DNA of 64,000 nucleotides from Plantimonas leprariae (lineage in GTDB: Bacteria; Pseudomonadota; Alphaproteobacteria; Rhizobiales; Rhizobiaceae): NCBI RefSeq assembly GCF_008802405.1, contig NZ_VZDO01000021.1:20489-84488 (forward strand), given 5' to 3'. Position 1 is the first letter of the stretch; each line of letters starts with the position of its first letter. The notes beneath the pieces are model-generated. The model saw only the letters and a list, made by a program, of their open reading frames with translations, was not told the DNA's origin and did not search any database. A program made the translations under genes and the position numbers. This document shows, piece after piece, positions 50,381 to 58,719 of this stretch.

Positions 50381-51813
50381 CCGTCCACGCCGTCACCTAT
50401 GCCGAGGCCTGCCGGGATCCGAACCTCTTCGGCCCATGGTTCGAGGGCGAGACGTGGGCGACGTGGCGCGTCGTCGATAAGGCCCTCTTCGGCGAGCCGC
50501 TGACCGCCGCCGAGCTTTCGATCTTCCGGGAGCTGACGGGCAGGGACGAGGCTCCGACGAAGCCGGCCGAGGAGGCTTGGTTCGTCTGCGGTCGACGGTC
50601 GGGCAAGGACGTGAAGGCCGCTTCGATCGCGATCTATCTCGCCACCTTCGGGGCGGAGGTCTACGGCTACCGGCAGCGGCTTACCCGTGGCGAGCGCGGC
50701 GTCGTTCAGGCACTCGCAGTCGACCGCGACCAGGCGCGCGTCGTCATGGGCTACGCGAAAGCGATGCTCGAGCAGCCGATCTTCGCCCAGATGGTGACGA
50801 AGCCGACCGCGGACAGCGTCGAGCTCGCCAACGGGCTTGCGCTGGAAGTGGCGACGAACGATCAGCGCCGGGTTCGTGGCCGGACGGTGGTGGCTGCTGT
50901 GTTCGACGAAGTCGCCTTCTGGCGATCCGAGAACAGCGTGAACCCGGACGACGAGGTCTATGCCGCAGTGAAGCCCTCGATGGTGACGATCCCCGGCGCC
51001 TTGCTGATCGGGATCTCGTCGCCCTATGCTCGGAAGGGCCTGCTCTGGAAGAAGCACAAGCGGCACTTCGGCAAGCCCGGGAACGTGCTGATCATCCAGG
51101 CGCCGACGTGGCGGATGAATCCGACGATCGCGCGCGACGGCGAGTTTCTGACGGACCGCTTCGCCGAGGACCCGGCGAGCGCTGCGGCCGAGTTCGGGGC
51201 CGAGTTCCGAGGCGACATCGAAGGCTTCGTCATGCGCGAGGTGGTCGAAGCCTGCGTGACGCTTGGCGCTTACGAGCGGGCACCGCTCTCCGGCGTGCAA
51301 TACTCGGCCTTCATCGATCCCTCGGGCGGCAGCGGCAAGGACTCGTTCACGCTCGCCATCGGCCACAGCGAGACCGGGGGGGAAAAGCGCCGGCCGGTGC
51401 TGGACGCCGTTCGCGAGACGAAGCCGCCGATGTCGCCGGAGGCTGTGGTCGCGGAATATGCCAAGCTGCTGAAGAGCTACCGCGTGACGAAAATCGTCGG
51501 CGATCGGTATGCTGGCGAGTGGCCGCGGGAGGCATTCCGCAAGCACAACATCACCTACGAGCCGTCGGCCAAGCCGAAGAGCGATCTCTACCGGGATTTG
51601 CTGCCGCTTCTGAACTCGGGCGATGCCGACTTGCTCGACAACGAGCGGCTTGTCTCGCAGCTTGTCGGGCTGGAGCGCCGGACGAGCCGGGGAGGGCGTG
51701 ACAGCATCGATCACGCGCCGAACGCGCACGATGACGTTGCCAACGCCGTGGCCGGCGTGCTGACGACGCTGAAGGCCAACGGCAGCGGTTACACGCTGGA
51801 CAACCTCGGATGA
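50377..51813 (+). CDS. Phage terminase large subunit
   Basis: 478 residues. N-terminal packaging ATPase with a Walker A-like loop CGRRSGKDVKAA (about 71-82) and Walker B VVAAVFDEVAFW (about 170-180); C-terminal RNase H-like nuclease with acidic residues in AFIDPSGGSGKDSFTLAIG, KIVGDRYAGEW and HDDVANAVAG. It packages DNA into proheads. Standard length. A portal gene would normally follow but none does here. Confidence 0.9.
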   Translation: MTVHAVTYAEACRDPNLFGPWFEGETWATWRVVDKALFGEPLTAAELSIFRELTGRDEAPTKPAEEAWFVCGRRSGKDVKAASIAIYLATFGAEVYGYRQRLTRGERGVVQALAVDRDQARVVMGYAKAMLEQPIFAQMVTKPTADSVELANGLALEVATNDQRRVRGRTVVAAVFDEVAFWRSENSVNPDDEVYAAVKPSMVTIPGALLIGISSPYARKGLLWKKHKRHFGKPGNVLIIQAPTWRMNPTIARDGEFLTDRFAEDPASAAAEFGAEFRGDIEGFVMREVVEACVTLGAYERAPLSGVQYSAFIDPSGGSGKDSFTLAIGHSETGGEKRRPVLDAVRETKPPMSPEAVVAEYAKLLKSYRVTKIVGDRYAGEWPREAFRKHNITYEPSAKPKSDLYRDLLPLLNSGDADLLDNERLVSQLVGLERRTSRGGRDSIDHAPNAHDDVANAVAGVLTTLKANGSGYTLDNLG

Positions 51814-52088
51814 GCGTCGTCCGGCCGGTGTTGATGCGGCTGGAGGAAGTCGTCGGCGTGAAGGACGCCATGCGTCTCAGCGGCAAGTCCGAGGTGACGA
51901 TCCGTCGGCTCTGCCGCCGTCATGGCCTCGCGCGGCAGACGACGCCGTCGGCGCCGCTCGAGATCTCCCGAACCGGGCTGGAGATGGTGCTGCACGGCGA
52001 TCTCGACGCGTTGGAGATGCTCCGGGCCGGCGAACGGTCGGCACCGCCGGTCAGACGGTATCTGGAGTTCCTGAATATGCCGGCCTGA
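51810..52088 (+). CDS. Small helix-turn-helix-like prophage protein
   Basis: 92 residues. GVKDAMRLSGKSEVTIRRLCRRHGLARQ looks like a helix-turn-helix; then ISRTGLEMVLHGDLDALEMLR. ATGA overlap with terminase. It could act in late gene control. No family named. Confidence 0.55.
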   Translation: MSVVRPVLMRLEEVVGVKDAMRLSGKSEVTIRRLCRRHGLARQTTPSAPLEISRTGLEMVLHGDLDALEMLRAGERSAPPVRRYLEFLNMPA

Positions 52089-52091
52089 GAA

Positions 52092-52256
52092 CTACGGCTG
52101 CATCTCATATACAGCCTTCGTCATCATCGCGCGGCAGAAACGCTTACTCATCCAGCCATAACGAAGCGAAGCGTGCGTCGCTGCTATGAGTTCGTCTTCG
52201 GTTAATGGTCGGCCGAGCTTCTTTTCCATCGAAGATTGCCAGCGATCGTCAGTCAA
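52092..52256 (-). CDS. Small basic protein, opposite strand in the late region
   Basis: 54 residues from TTG at 52256, or 45 from ATG at 52229. The sequence is protein-like: TDDRWQSSMEKKLGRPLTED, then ELIAATHASLRYGWMSKRFC, ending YEMQP. It fills an otherwise empty 260-base gap and faces against both neighbours. No clear ribosome site; family unknown. It is below common size limits. Confidence 0.4.
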   Translation of the reverse strand: MTDDRWQSSMEKKLGRPLTEDELIAATHASLRYGWMSKRFCRAMMTKAVYEMQP

Positions 52257-52348
52257 AACCAGCCTGACCCATCAGACATGACCAGACGTGATTAGTCCCC
52301 AGGCTCTCGCAAAGGGCTTATTCTGTTCGCAACCGTAGGAGAACTTGC

Positions 52349-52579
52349 ATGCCATCGGCACAACTCTTTTTGAGGGGCGCAAAGGTCAATCGGGATTTCC
52401 ACGCCGCTCTGCTCGACGCCGCCAACCGCGCCGGCGTCACCGTGAACGAATACTGCATCACGGCTACCGCTGAGAAGCTCATGGCGTCCGGTCGGCGCTT
52501 CCCCGGCGTGTTCTTCGCGGGCGACTTCGACATCGCTGGCGTCGACAAGCCGGCCGCCGAGCAGGCGGAGGCCGCCTGA
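52349..52579 (+). CDS. Ribbon-helix-helix-like small prophage protein
   Basis: 76 residues. NRDFHAALLDAANRAGVTVNEYCITATAEKLMASG follows the Arc/ribbon-helix-helix pattern. The C-terminus is acidic and Ala-rich. Overlaps the next gene by one base (TGATG). Probably a regulator of the late operon; the first gene after the 260-base gap. Confidence 0.55.
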   Translation: MPSAQLFLRGAKVNRDFHAALLDAANRAGVTVNEYCITATAEKLMASGRRFPGVFFAGDFDIAGVDKPAAEQAEAA

Positions 52580-53310
52580 TGGCCGCGATCCTGATCGACC
52601 GCATCCGCACCGCGCTCTGCAGCGGCCAGTCCGCCGGGCTCCCAGCGCTGCTCGAGGAGGCCGACGCCGCCGTCACCGCCGCGAAGGCGCTCGATACGGC
52701 TTCGTGGAAGCGAGCTCTCGACCCGCTGCTGTCGGACGAGGAGATCGCCGCGGCGCGCAAGGCCGGCGAGGACGCCGCCTTCGAGGCCGAGCGGATGGCC
52801 GAGGCCGCCAAGCTGCTCCGCGCCGCGCTCGACCGCTTCCGGGCCGACGAGGAGCAGGACCGGCGCCAGGCCGTCTACGATGACGCGATCGCCAAGCGCG
52901 ACGCCGCGGCCGAGAAGCTGAAGGCCTATCCCGAGCTCGCCAACGCGATCGGCGCGATCCTCGAGGAGGTGGTGGCCGCCGACAACGCCGTGCTGATGGC
53001 CCGATCGCAGATGCCGAACGGCGTCGCCGGCATCGCCGACGTCGACACTGTCGCCCGCGGCAGGCCGTCGAACTCGCTGACGATGCAGCTCGCGAACATC
53101 AAACTGCCGGCGCTTCGCCATGGCGCCCCGGACATCTGGGGCCGCAACCAGATCGGCACTGCGTTGGTGCCGGTCTTCAATCCCGAACCCACCGATGCGG
53201 ACGAAGCGGGTCACTACGCTGCGTCCGACAGGGCTGGCGAGCGCGGCGCATCAGGGTCCGCGCGCTCGTCAGTCCGCCTCGTTCCTCGCTCGACCGGAGA
53301 AGCCGCATGA
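52579..53310 (+). CDS. Coiled-coil hypothetical prophage protein
   Basis: 243 residues, Ala/Glu/Asp/Arg-rich helices over residues 20-130 (EEIAAARKAGEDAAFEAERMAEAAKLLR), then a less regular C-terminal part with GRNQIGTALVPVFNP. Size and position between terminase and tape measure would suit a scaffold or head protein, but no capsid, protease or portal motif is visible. Confidence 0.55.
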   Translation: MAAILIDRIRTALCSGQSAGLPALLEEADAAVTAAKALDTASWKRALDPLLSDEEIAAARKAGEDAAFEAERMAEAAKLLRAALDRFRADEEQDRRQAVYDDAIAKRDAAAEKLKAYPELANAIGAILEEVVAADNAVLMARSQMPNGVAGIADVDTVARGRPSNSLTMQLANIKLPALRHGAPDIWGRNQIGTALVPVFNPEPTDADEAGHYAASDRAGERGASGSARSSVRLVPRSTGEAA

Positions 53311-53666
53311 GCATCGTCGACACCTGCCGATGCGTCGGCTCCTTCTGCCACTGCAACGGACATGCCGTTCTCAAGGACGGCGCCCGACTGCGCGTGCCGA
53401 TGATGCTCCGGGACGAAGCGCCGGGCGGCATCAGGCAAAGCTTCGCCGACAGCAGCACCGTCAACGACGGTTTCACCTGCGACAGCGACCGCGCCTATCA
53501 CGAGATGATGGCCCGGGATGCGGCACGCTGGGGTCAGGCCGCTCCGACCACGCCGCAGCGCCAGACCAGCGACGCCATCGGCGAGGTGCAGATCCTCGAC
53601 GGCATGCACCGCAACGATGCCGCCTACGACGCGATGATCGAGCGCAACCGCGCCCGCTGGGCGTGA
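53307..53666 (+). CDS. Hypothetical Cys/His-containing prophage protein
   Basis: 119 residues. The N-terminus TCRCVGSFCHCNGHAV could bind a metal. The rest contains two similar segments (DRAYHEMMARDAARW and DAAYDAMIERNRARW), an internal repeat. ATGA overlap with the gene before. Function unknown. Confidence 0.5.
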   Translation: MSIVDTCRCVGSFCHCNGHAVLKDGARLRVPMMLRDEAPGGIRQSFADSSTVNDGFTCDSDRAYHEMMARDAARWGQAAPTTPQRQTSDAIGEVQILDGMHRNDAAYDAMIERNRARWA

Positions 53667-53676
53667 GGAGGCGGCC

Positions 53677-53889
53677 ATGAAGACGTCCGACTGGCACTTC
53701 CAGAACGACACGGCGGCCCGCAACCGCGCCGAGGCCCGGCACATGCTGAAGGCGCTGGCGGACAACCAGGCGCGGCTCCAGCTCGGGCCGGAGTTCGACA
53801 CATTCCGCACGAAGATCGCCGAGGCGCGCACCGCCTACGAGGCGGGCATGACGGCGACCGGCGCCGCAGACCAGTGGAGCCTCACCTGA
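53677..53889 (+). CDS. Small helical prophage protein
   Basis: 70 residues, mostly helix (TAARNRAEARHMLKALADNQARLQ). A GGAGG ribosome site stands before the ATG and the next gene starts one base after its stop. Family unknown. Confidence 0.55.
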   Translation: MKTSDWHFQNDTAARNRAEARHMLKALADNQARLQLGPEFDTFRTKIAEARTAYEAGMTATGAADQWSLT

Positions 53890-53890
53890 G

Positions 53891-54364
53891 ATGGCCCGCC
53901 CGCGCTCGCTGATCATGCCGTCGGAAACGGTGCTGGACGATCTTCGGCTGCTCGATCGTGAGTTCTGCGCGATCCGGCCGGCGACGAAGGCCGAGCGACG
54001 CACGGTGCGGGCGAAGTGGCGAGACGTCGTCTATGCCCTCGTGTTCCGCTCCTGCGCGGGCGTGGACGCGATCGTCACCCCGACCGGCTCGAAGGGAGTG
54101 CCGTTCACCGCGAGCCTGCTCCAGAGCCTCGTGATCGACTGGGCGCGCAAGCACGGCATCACCCGCTCGGCTGCGCTCTACGCGCTCGCGAAGACGCTGT
54201 TTCCGAACCTCGACGAGATGCTCACCGGCCTGATGCCGCCCGGCGGCCGCTGCCGCTCCTGCTCTTGCATGTGGCGCGTCGGCGGCCCGCTCGACCCGGC
54301 CTCCAGCGAGCACGTCACCCTCGCCGCGATGGCGGCCGACGCCAGGGAAAGGATCGCCGCATGA
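53891..54364 (+). CDS. Hypothetical prophage protein upstream of tape measure
   Basis: 157 residues. The middle holds VVYALVFRSCAGVDAIVTPTGSKGVPF, and a Cys cluster CRSCSC follows at about 122-127. The slot before a tape-measure gene usually holds tail-assembly chaperones; similarity to those is not evident. Its stop overlaps the tape-measure ATG. Confidence 0.5.
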   Translation: MARPRSLIMPSETVLDDLRLLDREFCAIRPATKAERRTVRAKWRDVVYALVFRSCAGVDAIVTPTGSKGVPFTASLLQSLVIDWARKHGITRSAALYALAKTLFPNLDEMLTGLMPPGGRCRSCSCMWRVGGPLDPASSEHVTLAAMAADARERIAA

Positions 54365-56418
54365 TCATCGAAGAGCTCGTCGCGATCTTCCGCACGGATT
54401 ACAGAGGCAAGGGCGAGGCGCGCCGATTCGCCGACGATCTCGAGCACGCCGAGAAGGCCGCACAGGGCTTCGCCGACGTGATGCTGCACATCGGCGGCGT
54501 CATTGGCGGTGCGCTGGCGGGTCTCGCTATCACGGACAAGATCGGCGACTTCATCGGCGACCTGACGCGCACCAACGCCGAGTTCGAGAACTACGAAGCG
54601 ACGCTGAAGACGATCACCGGCTCGGCCGAGAAGGCGAAGCAGGCGATGGATTGGGTGGCCGACTTCGCCGGCTCGACGCCCTACGACATCGCTCAGGTGA
54701 CGGAAGCGTTCGTGAAGATGAAGGCCTACGGCCTCGACCCGACCGACGGCTCGCTCCGCAAGGTCGGCGACGCCTCGTCCGCCATGGGCAAGCACCTGAT
54801 GGACGGCGTGGAGGCCATCGCCGACGCGATCACCGGCGAGTCAGAGAGGCTTAAAGAGTTCGGAATTTCCACGTCCGTCGCTGGCGACAAGATCACCTAC
54901 AACTGGACGCAGAACGGCCAGAAGCTCTCGAAGACGGTGAAGAAGGACGCCGTCGAAATCCAAGGCGCCCTCATGGGCATCTTCTCCCGGTTCGACGGCG
55001 CGATGGATGACCAGTCGAAGACCTGGGACGGGATGGTGTCCAACCTCCTCGACAATTGGACGAGGTTCCAGCGCGCGATCGGCGCGGCCGGCTACTACGA
55101 CGCGATCAAGAAGCGGCTCGGCAACCTGCTCGATTGGGTAGGCGAGCAATGGAAGTCCGGTCTGCTGACCGACATCGCCCGCGGCATATCGAATGGCCTG
55201 GTCAAAGCGATCACCGTCACCGAGCATATCGCGACGCAGGCCTACCGCATGAGCCGCGGCTTCTTCCTCGCGGCGGACGGCGTCGCGGCATTGCTCGGTA
55301 AGATGACCGGCCTCGGCAAGACGGCGGAGTTGTTCGGGCTCAGCGGCGCCGCGGTCGCCTCTTCCGCCTTTGGCCGACGGGCCATGCTGGCGCTCGCGCG
55401 GCGCGTTCCCGCTCTTGCAGCTTACCTCGCTCTCGACGACCTGATCTCAGCCTTCAACGGCGACGACAGCGTGATCGGCGAGTTGCCTGGCGCACAAAAG
55501 GCGATCGCCAACGTGAAAGCCGCCTTCGAAGGCATGGTCAACGCGGCCGACAAGTTCGCCGCCGCTTGGAACAACCTCTTCGGCTACGACAAGCTGGCTG
55601 GCGAGACAGACTTCGACGCGATGGCGCGGTCGTTCAAGGGCTTCGCGTCGACCGAGACGGTTCGCTTCATCAACGAGATGGGCGACGCGATCAAGGACAT
55701 CGCCACCGGCATCACGGCCGTTACCACGGTGCTGAACGATCCCGCCGGTGCCTGGACGAGGTTCGCGGACGCGGCCATCGCGCAGCTTGATCGGATCATT
55801 CGGGCTGTGGACGAGAAATTGGGAGGGGCGCTGACGAAGTTCGGCATCATCCCCGATCCGAACGAGGTGGCGCTCGAAAACAACCGGCCGACCGAAACGC
55901 TGGGTCAGAGCAAGCGCGCGATTGATAAGCCCGTCACCTATACGCCCGACGCTCGCCTAGAAATGGCGGGTCGGCAGCAGGCGGAAGGCATTTCGGCTGA
56001 ATACGGAGTGGACGAGGAAAGCTTGACGCGTGCTGCGGCGCGGGCCGTCCAAGTGCTCGGCGGCCTTGAGGCCGGCATTCAAGCGAAGATCGCCAACTTG
56101 TCGATCCCGTCGCCACTCGAAGTGATGAAGGGGCTCGGCGACCTGGCGGTGACCGCGAAGGCGACGCTCGACCTTACCGAGTTCCTCGGGCCGGCCAACC
56201 AGGCCAAGGCCGCGATGGCCGATCTCGCCGGCACGACCACAGCGAAGCTACGGCTCGACGCCACGGAGTTCAACGTCGGGCTCGATCGGGCGGAGGCGCG
56301 GCTGGCCCGGGTGCGTAGCGGTCTCGCCTCTGCTGCAGGTTCCGGTTCTGCAACAGACGTCGGCCGATCCGCGGTTGCTCCCCGTGCGCTCGTCACCGCG
56401 TCGCCGGCGAACCGATAG
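54361..56418 (+). CDS. Phage tail tape-measure protein
   Basis: 685 residues. The tape-measure N-terminal pattern is clear: NAEFENYEATLKTITGSAEKAKQAMDW then STPYDIAQVTEAFVKMKAYG and GDASSAMGKHLMDGVEAIADA. Hydrophobic stretches near residues 40-60 and 350-380. The C-terminal part is helical. At ~685 residues it would set a fairly short tail. Overlaps the gene before (ATGA). Confidence 0.85.
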   Translation: MIIEELVAIFRTDYRGKGEARRFADDLEHAEKAAQGFADVMLHIGGVIGGALAGLAITDKIGDFIGDLTRTNAEFENYEATLKTITGSAEKAKQAMDWVADFAGSTPYDIAQVTEAFVKMKAYGLDPTDGSLRKVGDASSAMGKHLMDGVEAIADAITGESERLKEFGISTSVAGDKITYNWTQNGQKLSKTVKKDAVEIQGALMGIFSRFDGAMDDQSKTWDGMVSNLLDNWTRFQRAIGAAGYYDAIKKRLGNLLDWVGEQWKSGLLTDIARGISNGLVKAITVTEHIATQAYRMSRGFFLAADGVAALLGKMTGLGKTAELFGLSGAAVASSAFGRRAMLALARRVPALAAYLALDDLISAFNGDDSVIGELPGAQKAIANVKAAFEGMVNAADKFAAAWNNLFGYDKLAGETDFDAMARSFKGFASTETVRFINEMGDAIKDIATGITAVTTVLNDPAGAWTRFADAAIAQLDRIIRAVDEKLGGALTKFGIIPDPNEVALENNRPTETLGQSKRAIDKPVTYTPDARLEMAGRQQAEGISAEYGVDEESLTRAAARAVQVLGGLEAGIQAKIANLSIPSPLEVMKGLGDLAVTAKATLDLTEFLGPANQAKAAMADLAGTTTAKLRLDATEFNVGLDRAEARLARVRSGLASAAGSGSATDVGRSAVAPRALVTASPANR

Positions 56419-56427
56419 GCCCAGCTC

Positions 56428-56910
56428 ATGCCGATCCGCGTCACCGCCCGCGTCGAACACAAGAGCCCCGGCAAGCTGAAGGCGGCGCTGCGGGCGCTGC
56501 ATGCCCTGGGCCGTGGCCCTCGACAGGTGAAGGTCGGCTTTCCGGCCGGCAAGGCGGACGGCGACGTTGTCGCCCGTGCTACGTTCAACGAGTTCGGCAC
56601 CCGCACCATTCCCGAGCGCCCGTTCATGCGCAACGCGATGCGGGCGAACTGGGAGAAGTACCGGAAGGCAATGGAAGCTGCGGCGCGGGAGATCGTCGAC
56701 GTAGCGAAGGGTGGCGGGAGCCCTGCCGCGTCCACCAGGAAGGTGCTCGGCCGGCTCGGCGCCCTCGCTCAAGGTGATATCCAAGCCGAGATCACCTCCT
56801 TGTCCAGCCCGCCCAACGCTCCGTCCACGATCCGGCAGAAGGGCTCCAGCAAGCCCCTCATCGACAGCGGCGAGATGCGCCAGAAGGTGACGTGGAAGAT
56901 CGACGAGTGA
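56428..56910 (+). CDS. Phage tail-completion/virion morphogenesis-like protein
   Basis: 160 residues. VKVGFPAGKADGDVVARATFNEFGTRTIPERPFMRNAM resembles the HK97 gp10/Mu-like family of tail-completion proteins, and the end PPNAPSTIRQKGSSKPLIDSGEMRQKVTW is a known C-terminal pattern. It lies 9 bases after tape measure, an unusual place for this family, which normally sits just after the capsid. The stop overlaps the next GTG. Confidence 0.7.
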   Translation: MPIRVTARVEHKSPGKLKAALRALHALGRGPRQVKVGFPAGKADGDVVARATFNEFGTRTIPERPFMRNAMRANWEKYRKAMEAAAREIVDVAKGGGSPAASTRKVLGRLGALAQGDIQAEITSLSSPPNAPSTIRQKGSSKPLIDSGEMRQKVTWKIDE

Positions 56911-57233
56911 CGCTCGACCGGGAGAAGCTCGCGAAGGTCGCCAGCCTGCTCGCGTCCGATAAGATGGGCGAGCGGGCGGCCGCGGCGGCGAAGGCGACGG
57001 CAATCCTCCAGCGCGCCGGCATGACGTGGGAAGAAGCGCTCCGCCCCGTTCCCGGCCGTCAGACGGTTGTGCTGCTTCCGGCCGACACGGCGGCGCTCGA
57101 TGCCGAGATCGCCCGCCTGCGAGCCGCTCTGGCCGAAAGCGATACACGCCGGACGGAAGTGGAGGCGCGATGCGCGGTGCTTTCTCGGCAGCTTCAAGCG
57201 GAGCGAAGCGTGTTCTGGCGGGAGATAGCCTAG
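56907..57233 (+). CDS. Hypothetical prophage protein, C-terminal coiled coil
   Basis: 108 residues from GTG (GTGA overlap). Begins LDREKLAKVASLLASDKMGERAAAAAKATAILQRAGMTW, which resembles the DUF2786-type N-terminal helix hairpin, followed by a coiled coil (ALDAEIARLRAALAESD). Its stop overlaps the stop of the convergent minus-strand operon. Confidence 0.55.
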   Translation: MTLDREKLAKVASLLASDKMGERAAAAAKATAILQRAGMTWEEALRPVPGRQTVVLLPADTAALDAEIARLRAALAESDTRRTEVEARCAVLSRQLQAERSVFWREIA

Positions 57234-57697
57234 CCTGCGGCACCGTTGACCGATGTCAGGATCGACAGGATATCGACGCCGGCAATCCGCAGGATGACGA
57301 GAAGCGCGATCAGCCCGAGGGTGTAGAGCGCAGCGGCGAAGATCGACACGCCGACGGCTTTCCAGAACGTCCCTCGCAGCGCTTCCTCGCGGATGCGCGG
57401 GGCGTTCTCCTCGACGAGGAAGCCGCCGAAGGCCAGCACGATGCCGTTAGCTTGCTCTCGCAGGTTCTGCACCATGCTCGGCGTCCACGTCGCGATGTAG
57501 CTCGCTAGTTCGTCTTCCGATGGTTTCCGGCCGTGCCGCTCATAGTGCGCGGTGGTCCACTCGCGCTTGGCCTGCTTGTAAAGGCCATAGGCGACCATGC
57601 CGGTAAGCTGATCGCTGGTGGACTGATCGTCGGTGACGAAGCGCTCGTACAGAGGGTTGTAGGCCGGGCGCGCATCACGCGCGCCATCGTCGCTCAC
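57230..57697 (-). CDS. Hypothetical membrane protein of the accessory operon
   Basis: 155 residues. One long hydrophobic stretch (about residues 112-143, VGVSIFAAALYTLGLIALLVILRI) near the C-terminus, with a soluble N-terminal part carrying the EWTTAHYERHGRKPSEDELASY motif. Could be a tail-anchored or holin-like protein, but no family match. ATGA overlap with the gene before; last of a four-gene minus-strand operon. Confidence 0.55.
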   Translation of the reverse strand: MSDDGARDARPAYNPLYERFVTDDQSTSDQLTGMVAYGLYKQAKREWTTAHYERHGRKPSEDELASYIATWTPSMVQNLREQANGIVLAFGGFLVEENAPRIREEALRGTFWKAVGVSIFAAALYTLGLIALLVILRIAGVDILSILTSVNGAAG

Positions 57698-57927
57698 TTC
57701 CTTGTCTTGTCTGGACGCTGCGAAAGTGCGCTACCCGCACTTGTTCCCTGGATACGATAACCAGCCGCTTCCTTCGCGGCTTTGAAGCTCTCGCCGCTGA
57801 TCATGCCGACTTCGCCGCGACCGGGCACGGTGATCGTGCGGAACGCGCCGCTCTTGGCGTCGCGGCCGATCGTGTAGCCCTTGCCACCAGGCGGACGCTG
57901 CGACTTGCCGCCGATGCTATACGACAT
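57694..57927 (-). CDS. Small hypothetical protein of the accessory operon
   Basis: 77 residues, basic, Gly/Ser-rich at both ends (GGKSQRPPGGKGYTIGRD), with a middle ITVPGRGEVGMISGESFKAAKEAAGY. No membrane segment. Its start overlaps the end of the previous gene by 11 bases. Confidence 0.5.
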   Translation of the reverse strand: MSYSIGGKSQRPPGGKGYTIGRDAKSGAFRTITVPGRGEVGMISGESFKAAKEAAGYRIQGTSAGSALSQRPDKTRK

Positions 57928-58345
57928 TCGCTTTTGCGTGCTCCAACGTGGTCCACATCTCGCGCGTCAGGGTGTCCACGAATCCCTGTGCACCCCAGAA
58001 GATGTCCCGAGCCATCTCTTCCGGCAAGAGCACGCACGTCACAGGACGCATGTGGATGACATCCAGCGAGGCGATCTTGTCCATCTCCCACGGCTCGAAG
58101 GTTCGCACGTCCTCCGCTGCGATCGTGCGCGCGAGTTCGACGAGAGATTTTCTCTCGCTATCGAGATCGCCGTTCAGCGTAAGGTGGAACGCGATGAATG
58201 CGAGCAGGGTGTGATGCAGCGACTGCGCCAGCACGACCGCAGCGCAAGGGGTTAAGCGGCCCTCCTGATTGGTGGCGTTCTGCGCGATATTGCATTCATG
58301 TCGGGCAAGGCGCTGAAGCCGATCGGCGAGGTACACTTCTGGCAT
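57917..58345 (-). CDS. Hypothetical helical protein of the accessory operon
   Basis: 142 residues. Predicted mostly helical (LAQSLHHTLLAFIAFHLTLNGDLDSERKSLVELART; EEMARDIFWGAQGFVDTLTREMWTTLEHA). Follows the secreted-protein gene by three bases. No homology recognised. Confidence 0.55.
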   Translation of the reverse strand: MPEVYLADRLQRLARHECNIAQNATNQEGRLTPCAAVVLAQSLHHTLLAFIAFHLTLNGDLDSERKSLVELARTIAAEDVRTFEPWEMDKIASLDVIHMRPVTCVLLPEEMARDIFWGAQGFVDTLTREMWTTLEHAKANVV

Positions 58346-58348
58346 AAA

Positions 58349-58681
58349 TCACCTCTTCGGCACGAAGTTCTCACGCCGGACGAGACCGCGGCAACCGGCA
58401 TGCTCGCCGCCCACGACGATGACGCGGATGATGTCGGGTGTAGGGTCGGCAGTGATGACGCGTTGTGGCAAACGAATGCCGCAAGCGAAACCGTCATTCA
58501 ACGCCGAGCCAATCAGATCGCCAGCGTTGGCTGCCAAAACAGCTTCGCCATCGAGCAGTGCCGCTTCGTCCTTCCAAACGAAAATCGTCTCCTGCTTGTC
58601 CTCAGAGACGACGAGTTTCCCGTCGACCGCCAACGCGGGCGAGGCGATCAGCACGGCGACGAGGGCGAGGGCGAGGCGCAT
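58349..58681 (-). CDS. Small secreted hypothetical protein
   Basis: 110 residues with a signal peptide (RLALALVAVLIASPALA, cut after about residue 18). The mature part has two Cys (DGFACGIRLP and EHAGCRGLV) that could form a disulfide and looks like small beta strands. First gene of the four-gene operon. May act on the envelope, for example in lysis or superinfection control; that is a guess. Confidence 0.55.
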   Translation of the reverse strand: MRLALALVAVLIASPALAVDGKLVVSEDKQETIFVWKDEAALLDGEAVLAANAGDLIGSALNDGFACGIRLPQRVITADPTPDIIRVIVVGGEHAGCRGLVRRENFVPKR

Positions 58682-58719
58682 GCTTGCGACGATAGTGCGC
58701 CGTCAGGCGAGGGGGCAAG

